From: Saprospiraceae bacterium
GTDB lineage: Bacteria; Bacteroidota; Bacteroidia; Chitinophagales; Saprospiraceae
Length of the DNA: 64,000 nucleotides
Assembly (NCBI GenBank): GCA_016719615.1
Contig: JADJYQ010000006.1
Span: forward strand, 186,001-250,000
Direction of reading: 5' to 3'
This document shows, in pieces, positions 7,132-16,739 of this stretch. The first letter of the stretch is position 1, and every line of letters begins with the position of its first letter. A program made the position numbers and the translations under genes. Under the pieces are notes generated by a model. That model had not been told where the DNA came from and ran no database searches. It saw nothing but the letters and a program-made list of their open reading frames with translations.

Positions 7132-9657
7132 TTATCGCTGGATAATCAACTTTTCAGTTTTCCTGTTCACCCCATCATCCACGTGAATGATATAGGCACC
7201 TTCTTTTAGTTTCAATTTAACCAAATCCAGTTCAGGGTTATTTTCTTCCCTGGAAACCATAACGCGGAAAATGAGTTTGCCTTGAAGGTCCATCATAACA
7301 ATTTGTTTCGCTCGTGTATCAAAGCCATTTAAGTTGATCGCTACAAATTCGCGGGCCGGATTGGGTACCAATTGTATACCTAATGCGCTATCATCGCCTG
7401 CTGTCCTTTCGACGTTGAGCTTGTCGACATCCCCAGCTTTTTCAACCACACCAGAAGATTTTTTAATTGCGCCTCCTGATAAAGTATGGAACCATCCATT
7501 CACATTAATAGAATTTGTTATACCACATTTTGTCCTGATCTGGTAATTAAAAAAACTACCGTCATCAAGACTTGTAAATAAATGTTCTAATACCGGATCT
7601 CCACTGTAATTACTCCAACTACTCCAACTACCCCAAATACCCGGCATTAACTCTTCCCTAATTCTCAATTGATAATCTGTTCCGCATATGCCAGCTTTCC
7701 ATTTAATTTTAGCTGAAGATGTTGTGGTGTCTGTATGATAGATTTGTATAGCCTGGCCACAGGTGTATGGATTTATTGTAACTTTCTGAATACAAGTTCC
7801 TTTATTACCCTTTTTGTCTGTTGCTGTCCACTTCACATTTGTCACTCCTAAAGGATAAGATCCCGGAGCATTGTTCACAATGGAAGCGATGACAATACAA
7901 TTGTCAGTGGCTGTAGCGGTTCCAAGTGAAACACTTCCGCTTGGTACAGGACCACAATTGCCACTCGGGGTTGTATAGGTAACATTAGCAGGACATGTTA
8001 CAACTGGCAATACAGCATCAATGTAATTTGGTAAATTGGGATCCGTACTTACAAAATTGGGATCCAAACCATCAATGAGACCATCGCAATCATCATCAAT
8101 ACCGTTGCAAATTTCCGGAGCACATGGTTTCACATTATTATTCGTGTCATCACAATCGCCATAGTTAGCGGAAAATCCATCACTATCTACATCTTGAGTC
8201 AGACAGGTATTAAAAGGTACAAAGCCCACAGCATCGACAAAATTACCCACAGATCCTCCCGTAACTCCTCTAACGCGTATTCTTGTAACCGTTTGACCCA
8301 CCGGTACAAGATAGTTGCCACTAACAAACGCCCAGCCTGCTGACGAAGTAGTCAAAGTAGCAAGAGTAACATATGGGCCTCCGGGAGGACCTACTTCAAA
8401 AACTACTGTTTGTGTTCCAAGCCGGCCGCGATGTGCAATTTGCCAATAATATAGTGTTCCATTACAGGTATTGATATCCTGATGAATGGTACTTGGAAAA
8501 TTGGAGTTTATCTCGATATAATTGGAAAGGTGAAAAGCAGGCACCCCCTCATTTCCGGTTCCCCAAATTTCAAAATTCGAATCATTGGTCGTCCAACCAT
8601 CTAGAGCAGAAGCAAAAGCGATAGAGTTTGGCAAGGCACATGCTGTTTCAAAACTTCCATTTTTAGAACCATTTAAAACGCAATCGCAATCGACTACTTC
8701 GTAAACGGTGTTGGTATTCCTATCAACAAAATACAAATTATTGCCCGAACCAGTGGATGCTTTGCCGGCATAAATATCTGTGATTCCGGAACCACCACTT
8801 ATATAAACTGTACTCGCACCACCGCTTCCTCCGGTCACTATTATTTTATCATTTCCCGAACCACCATTATTGATGGTTGTAAAAACTTCATTTGTTGCAG
8901 GATCAACCGTTCCTAAAGAGTATTGGCAGCCCGTCATAATCGTGAAGATATTTGTAGTACCCGTCCATGCTAAAGTTGGATAAGGTGTACCATCCACATG
9001 TCCTGCTGTGCTGATGGCGTAGTTATTTAGACTACCGCAATCAGAGTAGACTACATAATCTCCATTTTGCAAAATACCAAATCCATCTCCGTGATTACCA
9101 TTTGGAACGGAAGCTGTTACATGCCCTAGAATAAGAGGTGCGGCTGGTGCAGGTTTAGCCCAGATAAAATCAAACATATTTTCATAGCCTACTATAAGCC
9201 TTCCGGCTGCATCAAAATTTAAACTCATTCTAGGCGAGCCTAATGATAATGCATTGCTAAAAACACTAACCGCTCCGTTCGCAGGATTTATTGTGTACAC
9301 TTTATTATCACCACCACCGCCACCTACACTAAGGGTATAAATTTTCCCATCCGGGCCCCAGGCCATTTTTACAGCCTGATAATAACCGAGAGAATAAGAG
9401 CCAATAAATGTAACAACTCCGGCAGGCGTAATTTTGTATAAATTGAACCCAACCCCAAAGGTTGCTAATGTACTAGCGACATACACATCTGCGGTCGTTG
9501 GATCTACCACCACACCAAACAAGATCCGACCTGCCAGCATCCCACCTGACGCCACGGTCCTTACCTTTTTTCCAGGAGGAGGTATCGGTTGGCTATATAT
9601 TTCAAAAAATGAAGTCAATAAAAAGATGAGCAAGAGACCTTTGATTAGCTTTTTCAT
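7132..9657 (-). CDS. Secreted T9SS cargo: propeller-like region, MopE metal-binding motif, HYR, Fn3-like, type A sorting domain
   Basis: 841 residues with a signal peptide (ends near IYSQP). The first 300 residues look like a six-bladed NHL/propeller fold (VVDPTTADVYVAST, GPDGKIYTLSVG, NLYFVDRNTNTVYEV). A carbohydrate-binding-like beta domain spans roughly 330-480. Next come a MopE-type calcium/metal motif (about 490-535: DVDSDGFSANYGDCDD and EICNGIDDDCDGLIDG), an HYR domain (about 550-635), a fibronectin-like module (about 645-745) and a T9SS type A sorting domain (about 765-841) ending KTEKLIIQR. It is secreted through the outer membrane by T9SS and anchored or released; the target is unknown. 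It is the first of four paralogues sharing the Fn3-like and sorting modules (7132-20720). It has its own terminator. Confidence 0.88.
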   Translation of the reverse strand: MKKLIKGLLLIFLLTSFFEIYSQPIPPPGKKVRTVASGGMLAGRILFGVVVDPTTADVYVASTLATFGVGFNLYKITPAGVVTFIGSYSLGYYQAVKMAWGPDGKIYTLSVGGGGGDNKVYTINPANGAVSVFSNALSLGSPRMSLNFDAAGRLIVGYENMFDFIWAKPAPAAPLILGHVTASVPNGNHGDGFGILQNGDYVVYSDCGSLNNYAISTAGHVDGTPYPTLAWTGTTNIFTIMTGCQYSLGTVDPATNEVFTTINNGGSGNDKIIVTGGSGGASTVYISGGSGITDIYAGKASTGSGNNLYFVDRNTNTVYEVVDCDCVLNGSKNGSFETACALPNSIAFASALDGWTTNDSNFEIWGTGNEGVPAFHLSNYIEINSNFPSTIHQDINTCNGTLYYWQIAHRGRLGTQTVVFEVGPPGGPYVTLATLTTSSAGWAFVSGNYLVPVGQTVTRIRVRGVTGGSVGNFVDAVGFVPFNTCLTQDVDSDGFSANYGDCDDTNNNVKPCAPEICNGIDDDCDGLIDGLDPNFVSTDPNLPNYIDAVLPVVTCPANVTYTTPSGNCGPVPSGSVSLGTATATDNCIVIASIVNNAPGSYPLGVTNVKWTATDKKGNKGTCIQKVTINPYTCGQAIQIYHTDTTTSSAKIKWKAGICGTDYQLRIREELMPGIWGSWSSWSNYSGDPVLEHLFTSLDDGSFFNYQIRTKCGITNSINVNGWFHTLSGGAIKKSSGVVEKAGDVDKLNVERTAGDDSALGIQLVPNPAREFVAINLNGFDTRAKQIVMMDLQGKLIFRVMVSREENNPELDLVKLKLKEGAYIIHVDDGVNRKTEKLIIQR

Positions 9658-9676
9658 GATTGCAAAAGTTTAAATA

Positions 9677-10156
9677 TTAAAATGTAAGGGATACATAAAT
9701 TTTGGTGGGGTCAATATCAGCAGGGAGTTCTATCAGTAGATGGGGGTTCTGTACATTTAGACAATCGCCTTTCGATTCCTGGTTGGCAGCAAGCGACATA
9801 TTAAGGCTTTTAGAAATGCGGTCACCCGTCCTGTTATCAAAAATATCAATTCTGAATGTAGCTTGCTGAAGTATTGCCGTTTGGTTTATCAAACGCAATC
9901 CCAATCTTTTATTTTGCTCACAATCCAGCACATTGAAAAAGATCTGAAGAGAAGGATTGCTACAATGCAATTGCTCCCAATCTTTAAGCACGGTCCCACC
10001 ATTTCCATTAGGTGATTGAGCAAAAACATCTTGATTAAAACCAATAAGCATGAGTATTAAACATGCTCCGGCAGTTGGTCTTAAAAATAGACCTACATTG
10101 TTTAATAGAACCTGTCCTGAAAAAACAGAAATAATTTTAAGAATAAAATTTTTCAT
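9677..10156 (-). CDS. Small secreted protein of unknown function
   Basis: 159 residues, not recognised. The N-terminus has two hydrophobic segments with a likely signal-peptide cut after DVFAQ (about residue 47), leaving a mature protein of about 110 residues. The mature part has two cysteines flanking a beta-rich stretch (HCSNPSLQIFFNVLDC) and a third in GDCLN. There is no sorting domain, so it is likely periplasmic or uses another route. It lies 19 bases upstream of the MopE/HYR T9SS gene on the same strand, so the two are probably cotranscribed and may act together (inference). Confidence 0.65.
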   Translation of the reverse strand: MKNFILKIISVFSGQVLLNNVGLFLRPTAGACLILMLIGFNQDVFAQSPNGNGGTVLKDWEQLHCSNPSLQIFFNVLDCEQNKRLGLRLINQTAILQQATFRIDIFDNRTGDRISKSLNMSLAANQESKGDCLNVQNPHLLIELPADIDPTKIYVSLTF

Positions 10157-10464
10157 AAATCATTGTTTTTATTAAATAAATCAATATGTATCTCGCGATA
10201 TTTTAAATCACATTGAATAAAATCTAGTATGGGATAAAATGAAAGAGTCAAATCTAATTCCTTAAGAATCAAATTCATTAAAAGACATGTAAATATATAA
10301 AATATTTATAAAAATTATATTAATATTTTATTGCGGAACAATTCGCAGAATATCAGGATTTAACATAACAAAATTATTAATATTTTACTTTTAAAATAAA
10401 GGATAAAAACATCTTAAAAGTGTTCTCCTGGTTTTCTTAAACATGATACACTTTGATTTATTAC
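10157..10464. other. AT-rich intergenic region upstream of the small secreted protein
   Basis: About 300 very AT-rich bases. It presumably contains the promoter for the 9677-10156 gene, but no clear Bacteroidota -33/-7 pair could be assigned. No protein-like frame was seen. Confidence 0.4.
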
Positions 10465-10505
10465 AAATAAAGGTCTGCTTACGCGAAGTAACCAGACCTT
10501 TATTT
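10465..10505 (-). terminator. Terminator of the glycine-rich/lectin T9SS gene
   Basis: A 13-base perfect stem, AAATAAAGGTCTG with CAGACCTTTATTT, around a 15-base loop. It lies about 30 bases beyond the stop at 10534 and is symmetric enough to work in both directions. Confidence 0.85.
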
Positions 10506-10533
10506 GCGCTATTGAGCATATTATTTAATTAAA

Positions 10534-13500
10534 TCATCGCTGAATAATCAGCTGCTCTGTTTTCCGATTCACGCCATCGTCCACATGAATGATAAACGCT
10601 CCATTTGCAAGATTCAAACGCACGAGATCCAACTCAGGATCATTTTCGCTTGCAGGAATCAGTGCCTTAAATACTTGCTTACCCAAAAGATCCATCATAC
10701 TGATGGTCTTTGCGTTTTTATCAAATCCGCGCAGTTGGATACTTACAAAATCTTTTGCCGGATTGGGTATTACCTTTAAACTAACACTTGTTAGTTCGCC
10801 TGAAGATCTTAAATTTTGATCCGGTGTTTCAATTTTCTTATATACATTCACTAGACCATCATCGTACTTCCGAAGAGATCCACCTCCAAGGGTATGGAAC
10901 CAGCCGTTAACTACGATCGAATTGGTACTTCCGCATTTGGAACGGATTTGATATTGATAATAGGTTGATGAGCTGAGACCGGCAAACGCATGTTCATTTC
11001 CAGGTCCTGATTTATTTGCCCACGCAGACCAACTGGACCAAACTCCGGTGGAAATTTCGTAACGAATTCTGAGTTGGTAGCCAGTATTACATGGCGTACC
11101 GGGATTCCATTTGATCTTAGCTGAATTTGTTGTTGTGTCTTTGTGATAAACCTGAATAGGTTGTCCGCAACTACCTGCTTCAACTGTAATTTTAAAACTG
11201 CAGGTGGATGTATTGCCAGATTTATCTGTGGCTTTAAAATTGAGCGTAGTCATCCCAAGTGGAAATACTGCATTTTGAACTAAACCTGAAGTTCGCTCGA
11301 GTTTTGCTCCTTCTATTTCCAATATAGCGGATCGGTTTGCATAGTAAAGTAGGTCATTAAAACAATTAGAGGGTGTATACTCTAAATAATTTTCAAAAGT
11401 ACTTCCGTTTGGTTCTCCAGGACACCAGTTAGCATAGGAGAAAGGTTCGCAATTATTCCACTTCCAGCTACCTTCAGCATCAACATCATTCCCTCCAATC
11501 CAGCTGTACCCAGCTCCACTTGCAGCTATGACTGCATTTTCAGCAGCGGACGTAATGGATGCTAAATGACCTCCGGCAGCTGTAGCATTATTTAGGGCTG
11601 TTGCAAAATCAGAATACCCATTTTGGGTATAATAATAGCTATTGCCATAACTTGTTTTATAAGTATAACCTGCTGGTGTAGCGGGCGGACAATTGTCTGT
11701 GACAGTCGGACTTGGATAACATACTTTCATGTCGCATTGGCCGGGTACAGTTGATACAGTAAAATTGGCCGGACAGTTGATGGTAGGTTTTTGAGTGTCG
11801 TTTACACTTATTGAAAAAGAACAGCTTGCAGAATTATTTACATAATCTGTCACTGTCCAATACACTGCAGTATTGCCTGTTGGGTAATTCCCGGCTGCAT
11901 CACAGGTATTGTTAAAGCTATTTTTTAAATTGTAATTTCTGAATGGTTGCGGAGATGCAACCCAATCTGAAGCCGGATCCATATTTATCAAAGAGCCGTT
12001 ATGTGCAGCATTAACCTGGCATGACAAAATTGAACTACCAGTGCCATCTTCAAAATTATAATATGCCACCAATCCAGGTTCATTACCTAACAAAATCTGA
12101 TCCTTATTGCAATTGATGAGATCCGCTGAAAGCGGGTAATTCCAGATCTGCAATTCATCAATGTCACCGTTAAAATGTTCGTTTGCACCTGTCCATTGGG
12201 TTGCAATATTTAAATTATGAGGCCACCCTATTCCACAGTTTGGATTTGAAATTGGACTTCCCTTTGTGGCTTTCAAAATACCATCTATATATAAGTAAGC
12301 ATTTGTGGCAGTACGAACTACTGTATAGTGATGCCAATTTAAATCTGTAGGCCAAAGAACACCGGGGCTGCTCCAACTATCTCCTATTCGCACACCTGGA
12401 GGATTGTTCGCATCATGACCAATATAAAAACATCTTCCCTGAGATATGATATTTCTAAAACTTCCCGTCTGGCTTACTTTTTGTTTGGCCCATATCATTA
12501 CAGTATATTCTCCTGCATCTGGAATGACATCATTCGGTCCCTGCACAACATCATTTGAACCATCAAAATTCAAAGCAATGCGAGTTGTTTGATCGCTACA
12601 CACTTCAGGATCCAAATCATCAAGAAATACAGAGCATTTATTAGGTTCTGTGACTGTAACTATATTAAAAGGGCAAGTAATTTTAGGCTCTGAACAGTTT
12701 ATAGTAATCTCAACCATACCGTTACCCATTCTCACACCAGCAGTATTCACTTGCGATGAACCACTATTATAGGAACCTCCGCCACCGCCGGAGCCCCATG
12801 TGGACCCATTCCACTCGTGGCCACCACCACCGCCATTATAACCACCACCGCCACCGGATGCACCACTGCATCCACCTGCTCCGCCGCCGCCGCCAAAGCC
12901 ACCGGCAACATTAATTCCATTACATGGATTAAAACCTACACCGCCAGCTCCACCATTTAACGGAGTAAATCCTCCCGTTGCTCTATATGTACCACCAGTT
13001 CCCTGTAATCCATTGCTAAACCAGCCTGCTCCTCCGCCTCCTGTTCCAGGATAACCACAAGTTCCGCATTCGAAGTTGCCTCCTGAACCGCCATTACCAC
13101 CACCACCACCGGCACCATTTCCGGATCCGTTGATAGAATTGGTAGGTGTTGTTGTGGCAGATCCGTCTCCTCCTAAGGAACCATTGGAATTCCCTGAACG
13201 ACCGCCACCACCGCCGGAAACGATTACCAAAACATTTCCGGCCGCTTTCCATACAAAGGATCCGCCGCCGCCTCCACCGTCGTCATTGGAAGCTTCTCCA
13301 CCTTGCCCGCCAACTAAAATATTAATTGTTTCTCCCGGTGTGACTGCAATATCTCCGGAAATGAAAGCCCCTTTGCCGCCTCCATGTCCTCCTTGCGCAC
13401 CATATGCTTTTACATTTACCAAAGTAACACCAGCAGGAACCACCCAGGTTTGAAGTGATCCGGTATAATTAAAGCTTACAACAGTCTGAGCAGAAGCTTC

Positions 13501-13602
13501 TGCATTAAATATCAAAATGGCCAGTAAGAGTAAGCCTGATTTAATAATTTTATGGATTCCATTGGTCTTTAAAATTCGCATAATTAATTTTTCAGCTTTC
13601 AT
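10534..13602 (-). CDS. Secreted T9SS cargo: ALK-type glycine-rich domain, LamG, HYR, C-type lectin, Fn3-like, sorting domain
   Basis: 1022 residues. After the signal peptide (ends near ASAQ; a second ATG at 13581 gives a more usual signal length) comes a glycine-rich domain (about 50-300: VNVKAYGAQGG, ILVGGQGG, many GGGGG runs, then GMVEITINC), which resembles the Gly_rich family (PF12810) found in ALK/LTK receptors. It is followed by a LamG/concanavalin-like domain (about 340-510: NWHHYTVVRTATNAYLYIDG), HYR pieces, a C-type lectin-like domain (about 648-765: HLASITSAAENAVI, YSWIGGND, CPGEPNG), an Fn3-like module (about 815-915) and a type A sorting domain ending KTEQLIIQR. Together they suggest a surface adhesin or matrix protein binding sugars. 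Its 3' end is nearly identical to that of the 13892-16510 gene. Confidence 0.88.
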   Translation of the reverse strand: MKAEKLIMRILKTNGIHKIIKSGLLLLAILIFNAEASAQTVVSFNYTGSLQTWVVPAGVTLVNVKAYGAQGGHGGGKGAFISGDIAVTPGETINILVGGQGGEASNDDGGGGGGSFVWKAAGNVLVIVSGGGGGRSGNSNGSLGGDGSATTTPTNSINGSGNGAGGGGGNGGSGGNFECGTCGYPGTGGGGAGWFSNGLQGTGGTYRATGGFTPLNGGAGGVGFNPCNGINVAGGFGGGGGAGGCSGASGGGGGYNGGGGGHEWNGSTWGSGGGGGSYNSGSSQVNTAGVRMGNGMVEITINCSEPKITCPFNIVTVTEPNKCSVFLDDLDPEVCSDQTTRIALNFDGSNDVVQGPNDVIPDAGEYTVMIWAKQKVSQTGSFRNIISQGRCFYIGHDANNPPGVRIGDSWSSPGVLWPTDLNWHHYTVVRTATNAYLYIDGILKATKGSPISNPNCGIGWPHNLNIATQWTGANEHFNGDIDELQIWNYPLSADLINCNKDQILLGNEPGLVAYYNFEDGTGSSILSCQVNAAHNGSLINMDPASDWVASPQPFRNYNLKNSFNNTCDAAGNYPTGNTAVYWTVTDYVNNSASCSFSISVNDTQKPTINCPANFTVSTVPGQCDMKVCYPSPTVTDNCPPATPAGYTYKTSYGNSYYYTQNGYSDFATALNNATAAGGHLASITSAAENAVIAASGAGYSWIGGNDVDAEGSWKWNNCEPFSYANWCPGEPNGSTFENYLEYTPSNCFNDLLYYANRSAILEIEGAKLERTSGLVQNAVFPLGMTTLNFKATDKSGNTSTCSFKITVEAGSCGQPIQVYHKDTTTNSAKIKWNPGTPCNTGYQLRIRYEISTGVWSSWSAWANKSGPGNEHAFAGLSSSTYYQYQIRSKCGSTNSIVVNGWFHTLGGGSLRKYDDGLVNVYKKIETPDQNLRSSGELTSVSLKVIPNPAKDFVSIQLRGFDKNAKTISMMDLLGKQVFKALIPASENDPELDLVRLNLANGAFIIHVDDGVNRKTEQLIIQR
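10540..11168 (-). repeat. Direct repeat, copy 1: Fn3-like and sorting-domain segment
   Basis: Same orientation as copy 2 at about 13894-14524. Long stretches are identical at the nucleotide level, for example about 130 bases from 10638 to 10771. The pair encodes the Fn3-like module and sorting domain of two neighbouring T9SS proteins and is consistent with a recent duplication or gene conversion. The third array member (16740) is more diverged. Confidence 0.8.
10780..10795 (+). repeat. ACTAAC-N4-GTTAGT dyad inside the lectin T9SS gene
   Basis: Reads ACTAACACTTGTTAGT, with arms extending to seven bases. It encodes ELTSVSL at the start of the sorting domain. The otherwise near-identical paralogous stretch at about 14137-14154 carries a damaged version (ACTAACAGTTGATAGT). 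The same 16-mer recurs intergenically at 55302. Confidence 0.7.
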
Positions 13603-13837
13603 TGGATTTGAGTTTTAGTTTATGAATAAGTTTAGGCTTCTGTCGGCGGGATTACAAAAGTATCGATAAAATTTATTAAAAACCAACAAATAGTTTTTCG
13701 AATTAAGATTTTAAGGTCCTAATAAACAAGATTTTTTAAAATTTACAATCCATTGAAAAAACCCAAAACCCCTTTTGTAAGTATAATGCAGAATAAATTG
13801 TTGAAGCCGATTTGAAGTAGTTGCCTGTCAAAAACAA

Positions 13838-13870
13838 AAAAGCCCTTTAATTTGAAATCAAAGGGCTTTT
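13838..13870 (-). terminator. Terminator of the 13892-16510 gene
   Basis: Minus-strand reading: AAGCCCTTT, an 11-base loop, AAAGGGCTTTTTTG. It lies just beyond the stop at 13892. Confidence 0.88.
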
Positions 13871-13891
13871 AAAAAGAAGAAATCTTATTTC

Positions 13892-16510
13892 TTATCGCTG
13901 AATAATCAGCTGCTCTGTTTTCCGATTCACGCCATCGTCCACATGAATGATATATGCTCCGTTAGCAAGATTTAAACGCAAAAGATCCAATTCAAGATCA
14001 TTTTCGCTTGCAGGAATCAGTGCCTTAAATACTTGCTTACCCAAAAGATCCATCATACTGATGGTCTTTGCGTTTTTATCAAATCCGCGCAGTTGGATAC
14101 TTACAAAATCTTTTGCCGGATTGGGTATTGCGCTTAAACTAACAGTTGATAGTTCACCTGATGATCTTGCATAAAGATCCGGTGTTTCGATTTTCGCATA
14201 TGAATTTACCAGACCATCGTCGTACTTCCGAAGAGCTCCTCCTCCCAAAGTATGGAACCAACCACTTACAATAATTGAATTGGTAATCCCACATTTGGAT
14301 CGAATTTGGTAATGATAATACGTAGATGAGCTGAGACCGGCAAACGCATGTTCATTTCCAGGTCCTGATTTATTTGCCCAAGCAGACCAACTGGACCAAA
14401 CACCAGCTGAAATTTCGTAGCGAATTCTAAGTTGGTATCCCGTATTACAAGGCGTGCCAGGATTCCATTTGATTTTTGCTGAATTTGTTGTTGTGTCTTT
14501 GTGATAAACCTGAATAGGTTGTCCGCAATTATATGCTTCTATGGTAACTTTAAAATTACAAGTCGTTTTTTTGCCATTCGCATCTGTAGCTACAAAAGTA
14601 TTATTCGTATTTCCTAAAGGATAGGTCGCACCAGAAGCTAAACCCGTTGTTTGAGCGATACTGGCTCCGGAGGACTTATCATATACACACAAAGAATTGT
14701 AATTGACAACTGCATTACACACATTGGGTGCTGTGGTCACAATCATATCCTGAGGACATTCTGTAACACCACATCCAACGATAAGTATGGCTAAAGGATT
14801 GTCAGCCTTTCTTGGATATACAGGTTGGCCAAATTGATCGCAATAAAACCACCAGCTTGCGGATAAGTTTAAATAATAAACTCCCGGAGTTGCCGGCGCA
14901 ACAAAATTTATGTTATGAGAACTTGATGAACCTCCAGTGGTATTAAACAAACAAGCTGAAAAGATATTTCCGGCTCCGGCATTCAATCCCACATAATGCT
15001 GAGTTATACATCCGCAACAGCCTCCACATCCCGGATTGACCGTTGTATTGCGATTAAAACTAAAATTTACATTTTGCCCAGGATTTACAACTGCTGTATT
15101 TGTTCCTGTTCCTGCAAGGTTCACCGCACTAAAAACTGATGTACGTCCTAAAGCATTATAGCTTAATGGACTTATTGGGCATGCGCCAATAGAAGGTGGC
15201 CCGTTTGTGCTTACGCTAAAAGTACAGCTCGCTGACGATCCACCCGAAGAAGTAACTGTAACAGTAACATTTTGAGTTCCTTCATCTGTACATGTAAAGC
15301 TGCTCTTTGTTAAAGTTGCAGATGTTATTCCTCCACAATCATTTGTTATGGTTAAGACGGCTTTCATGACATCTGATAATGGAGCATATTTCCATGCATA
15401 GCCACCTGAAACGCCTGTGTTCGGAGCAACCGGATCAATATATGTTTGCATTCCGATGATGACATGACCATCAGGAACTAACTGGAGTGGCTGTAAACCA
15501 CCACCGCCACCGCCTACACCTGCTAATGTTGTATTGCTTGCATTGGATCCACCAGCTAATATATCAGCAATAGCTTTCGTTCTTCCGGTGATTCTATCAA
15601 TAGCACAACCCATTCTGTTTTGAAATCCTACAAGTGCTTGGCCTGAAGGTGCCATTTCAGAAACACCAACTGTAGTTCCACTAGCCGTTCCATTATAACA
15701 GGTCCATACCTCATTCGCTCCAAACATTCCATCGGGCATAACCTCTTTACATTTTAAACGGAATTTACTGATGACTCCTGAACCCCAACCATTGCCATAA
15801 TCAGCTTGATAACCAATAGCAACATAACCTGTAGGGCAATTACACAACAAGTCCAGGGCAGCTGCTACATTAGAACATGGAAAGCCTATCCCTTTTAATT
15901 GGGCCGGCAACATTTGTGGGACTGGTGGAAGGGCAGATATTGGTGTGGCAACATTACCCGTCATAATGTTTAGGTCTCTACAACTGATTACCGGGGTACA
16001 ACAATTGTATTCAAATTCCAAAATTAAATTCTGCGAAGGGGGATAATAACATGTGTTCGTATTCACACCACCCCAATTTGCATTTGGATGACAGGGTCTG
16101 ATTATATAACCTGGATCAGGACAGTCGCTACCACTGCAAGATCCTGGAGGATCTACCCAAACAACACCATTAAAGGAACTTGCACAATAATGCCAAATGT
16201 GACCATCACAGCCCGTAGAAGTGTAATCTAAATTTGTAAACATAGCATTTGCCATTGCCGCAACAATAGCAGGATTTGTACAAGTTAAGCCAACATTGTC
16301 ATAGCTGCCGCGTATATTCATTTTAGTATAAGCTCTCGGAGACAATTGCCCTTTGAATGTGTTCCATGCTCCACAATGCGGACTTACTTGTTCAAAAACA
16401 AAAGCTTCACTAAATGTAATTGTACAAGGCTGGCAGAATGTAATTGTTCCGCTCAGGAAAATAAAGATTACTGCAAATAAATACTTTGCGATACAAATTA
16501 GATTTTTCAT
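13892..16510 (-). CDS. Secreted T9SS cargo with unclassified Cys-rich module, Fn3-like module and sorting domain
   Basis: 872 residues with a signal peptide (ends near TFCQ). Residues 27-170 are a unique Cys-rich head I do not recognise. From VISCRDLNIM (about residue 174) to the end it parallels the C-terminal 700 residues of the M36 protease gene at 16740. The shared module contains LPPVPQMLPAQLKG, CNCPTGYVAIGYQADYGNGW, EVWTCYNG, GFQNRMGCAIDR, a GVGGGGGGLQ loop, IIGMQTYIDP and a dense cysteine motif NPGCGGCCGCITQHYVGL. HYR-like, Fn3-like and T9SS type A sorting domains follow. Extracellular; function unknown. The 3' end is nearly identical to that of the 10534 gene. Its own terminator lies just downstream. 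Confidence 0.82.
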   Translation of the reverse strand: MKNLICIAKYLFAVIFIFLSGTITFCQPCTITFSEAFVFEQVSPHCGAWNTFKGQLSPRAYTKMNIRGSYDNVGLTCTNPAIVAAMANAMFTNLDYTSTGCDGHIWHYCASSFNGVVWVDPPGSCSGSDCPDPGYIIRPCHPNANWGGVNTNTCYYPPSQNLILEFEYNCCTPVISCRDLNIMTGNVATPISALPPVPQMLPAQLKGIGFPCSNVAAALDLLCNCPTGYVAIGYQADYGNGWGSGVISKFRLKCKEVMPDGMFGANEVWTCYNGTASGTTVGVSEMAPSGQALVGFQNRMGCAIDRITGRTKAIADILAGGSNASNTTLAGVGGGGGGLQPLQLVPDGHVIIGMQTYIDPVAPNTGVSGGYAWKYAPLSDVMKAVLTITNDCGGITSATLTKSSFTCTDEGTQNVTVTVTSSGGSSASCTFSVSTNGPPSIGACPISPLSYNALGRTSVFSAVNLAGTGTNTAVVNPGQNVNFSFNRNTTVNPGCGGCCGCITQHYVGLNAGAGNIFSACLFNTTGGSSSSHNINFVAPATPGVYYLNLSASWWFYCDQFGQPVYPRKADNPLAILIVGCGVTECPQDMIVTTAPNVCNAVVNYNSLCVYDKSSGASIAQTTGLASGATYPLGNTNNTFVATDANGKKTTCNFKVTIEAYNCGQPIQVYHKDTTTNSAKIKWNPGTPCNTGYQLRIRYEISAGVWSSWSAWANKSGPGNEHAFAGLSSSTYYHYQIRSKCGITNSIIVSGWFHTLGGGALRKYDDGLVNSYAKIETPDLYARSSGELSTVSLSAIPNPAKDFVSIQLRGFDKNAKTISMMDLLGKQVFKALIPASENDLELDLLRLNLANGAYIIHVDDGVNRKTEQLIIQR
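13894..14524 (-). repeat. Direct repeat, copy 2: Fn3-like and sorting-domain segment
   Basis: Partner of the repeat at 10540-11168, about 3.35 kb away in the same orientation. Recombination between the two would delete or duplicate one whole gene unit and leave an intact hybrid reading frame. Confidence 0.8.
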
Positions 16511-16673
16511 TTTGGTATTAATTTAGAAATTTATCTCTAAAATAAGTCATTATTCCAAAATTTTATCAATTAATTTTAAATGTATCATTGATTTCTAAGT
16601 CTTTATAAAGTAGCGTTGCTAAATATAATTATAAAGAAAATTCATATTCATTTCATCGTGTTCACTTTAAGTT

Positions 16674-16713
16674 AAAAAAGAATGCCCCGAATCTGTAAAG
16701 ATCCGAGGCATTC
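16674..16713 (-). terminator. Terminator of the M36 protease gene
   Basis: Minus-strand reading: GAATGCCTCGGATCT, a four-base loop, AGATTCGGGGCATTC, then TTTTTT. It is 27 bases beyond the stop at 16740. Confidence 0.88.
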
Positions 16714-16739
16714 GAAAGTTATTAATTTGTTTCGAAGCT

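Noticed and set aside
13076..13453. Proline-rich plus-strand reading frame of 125 codons
   Set aside because: It is the exact antisense of the glycine codons in the 10534 gene; GGN read backwards gives proline-rich frames. No independent coding evidence.
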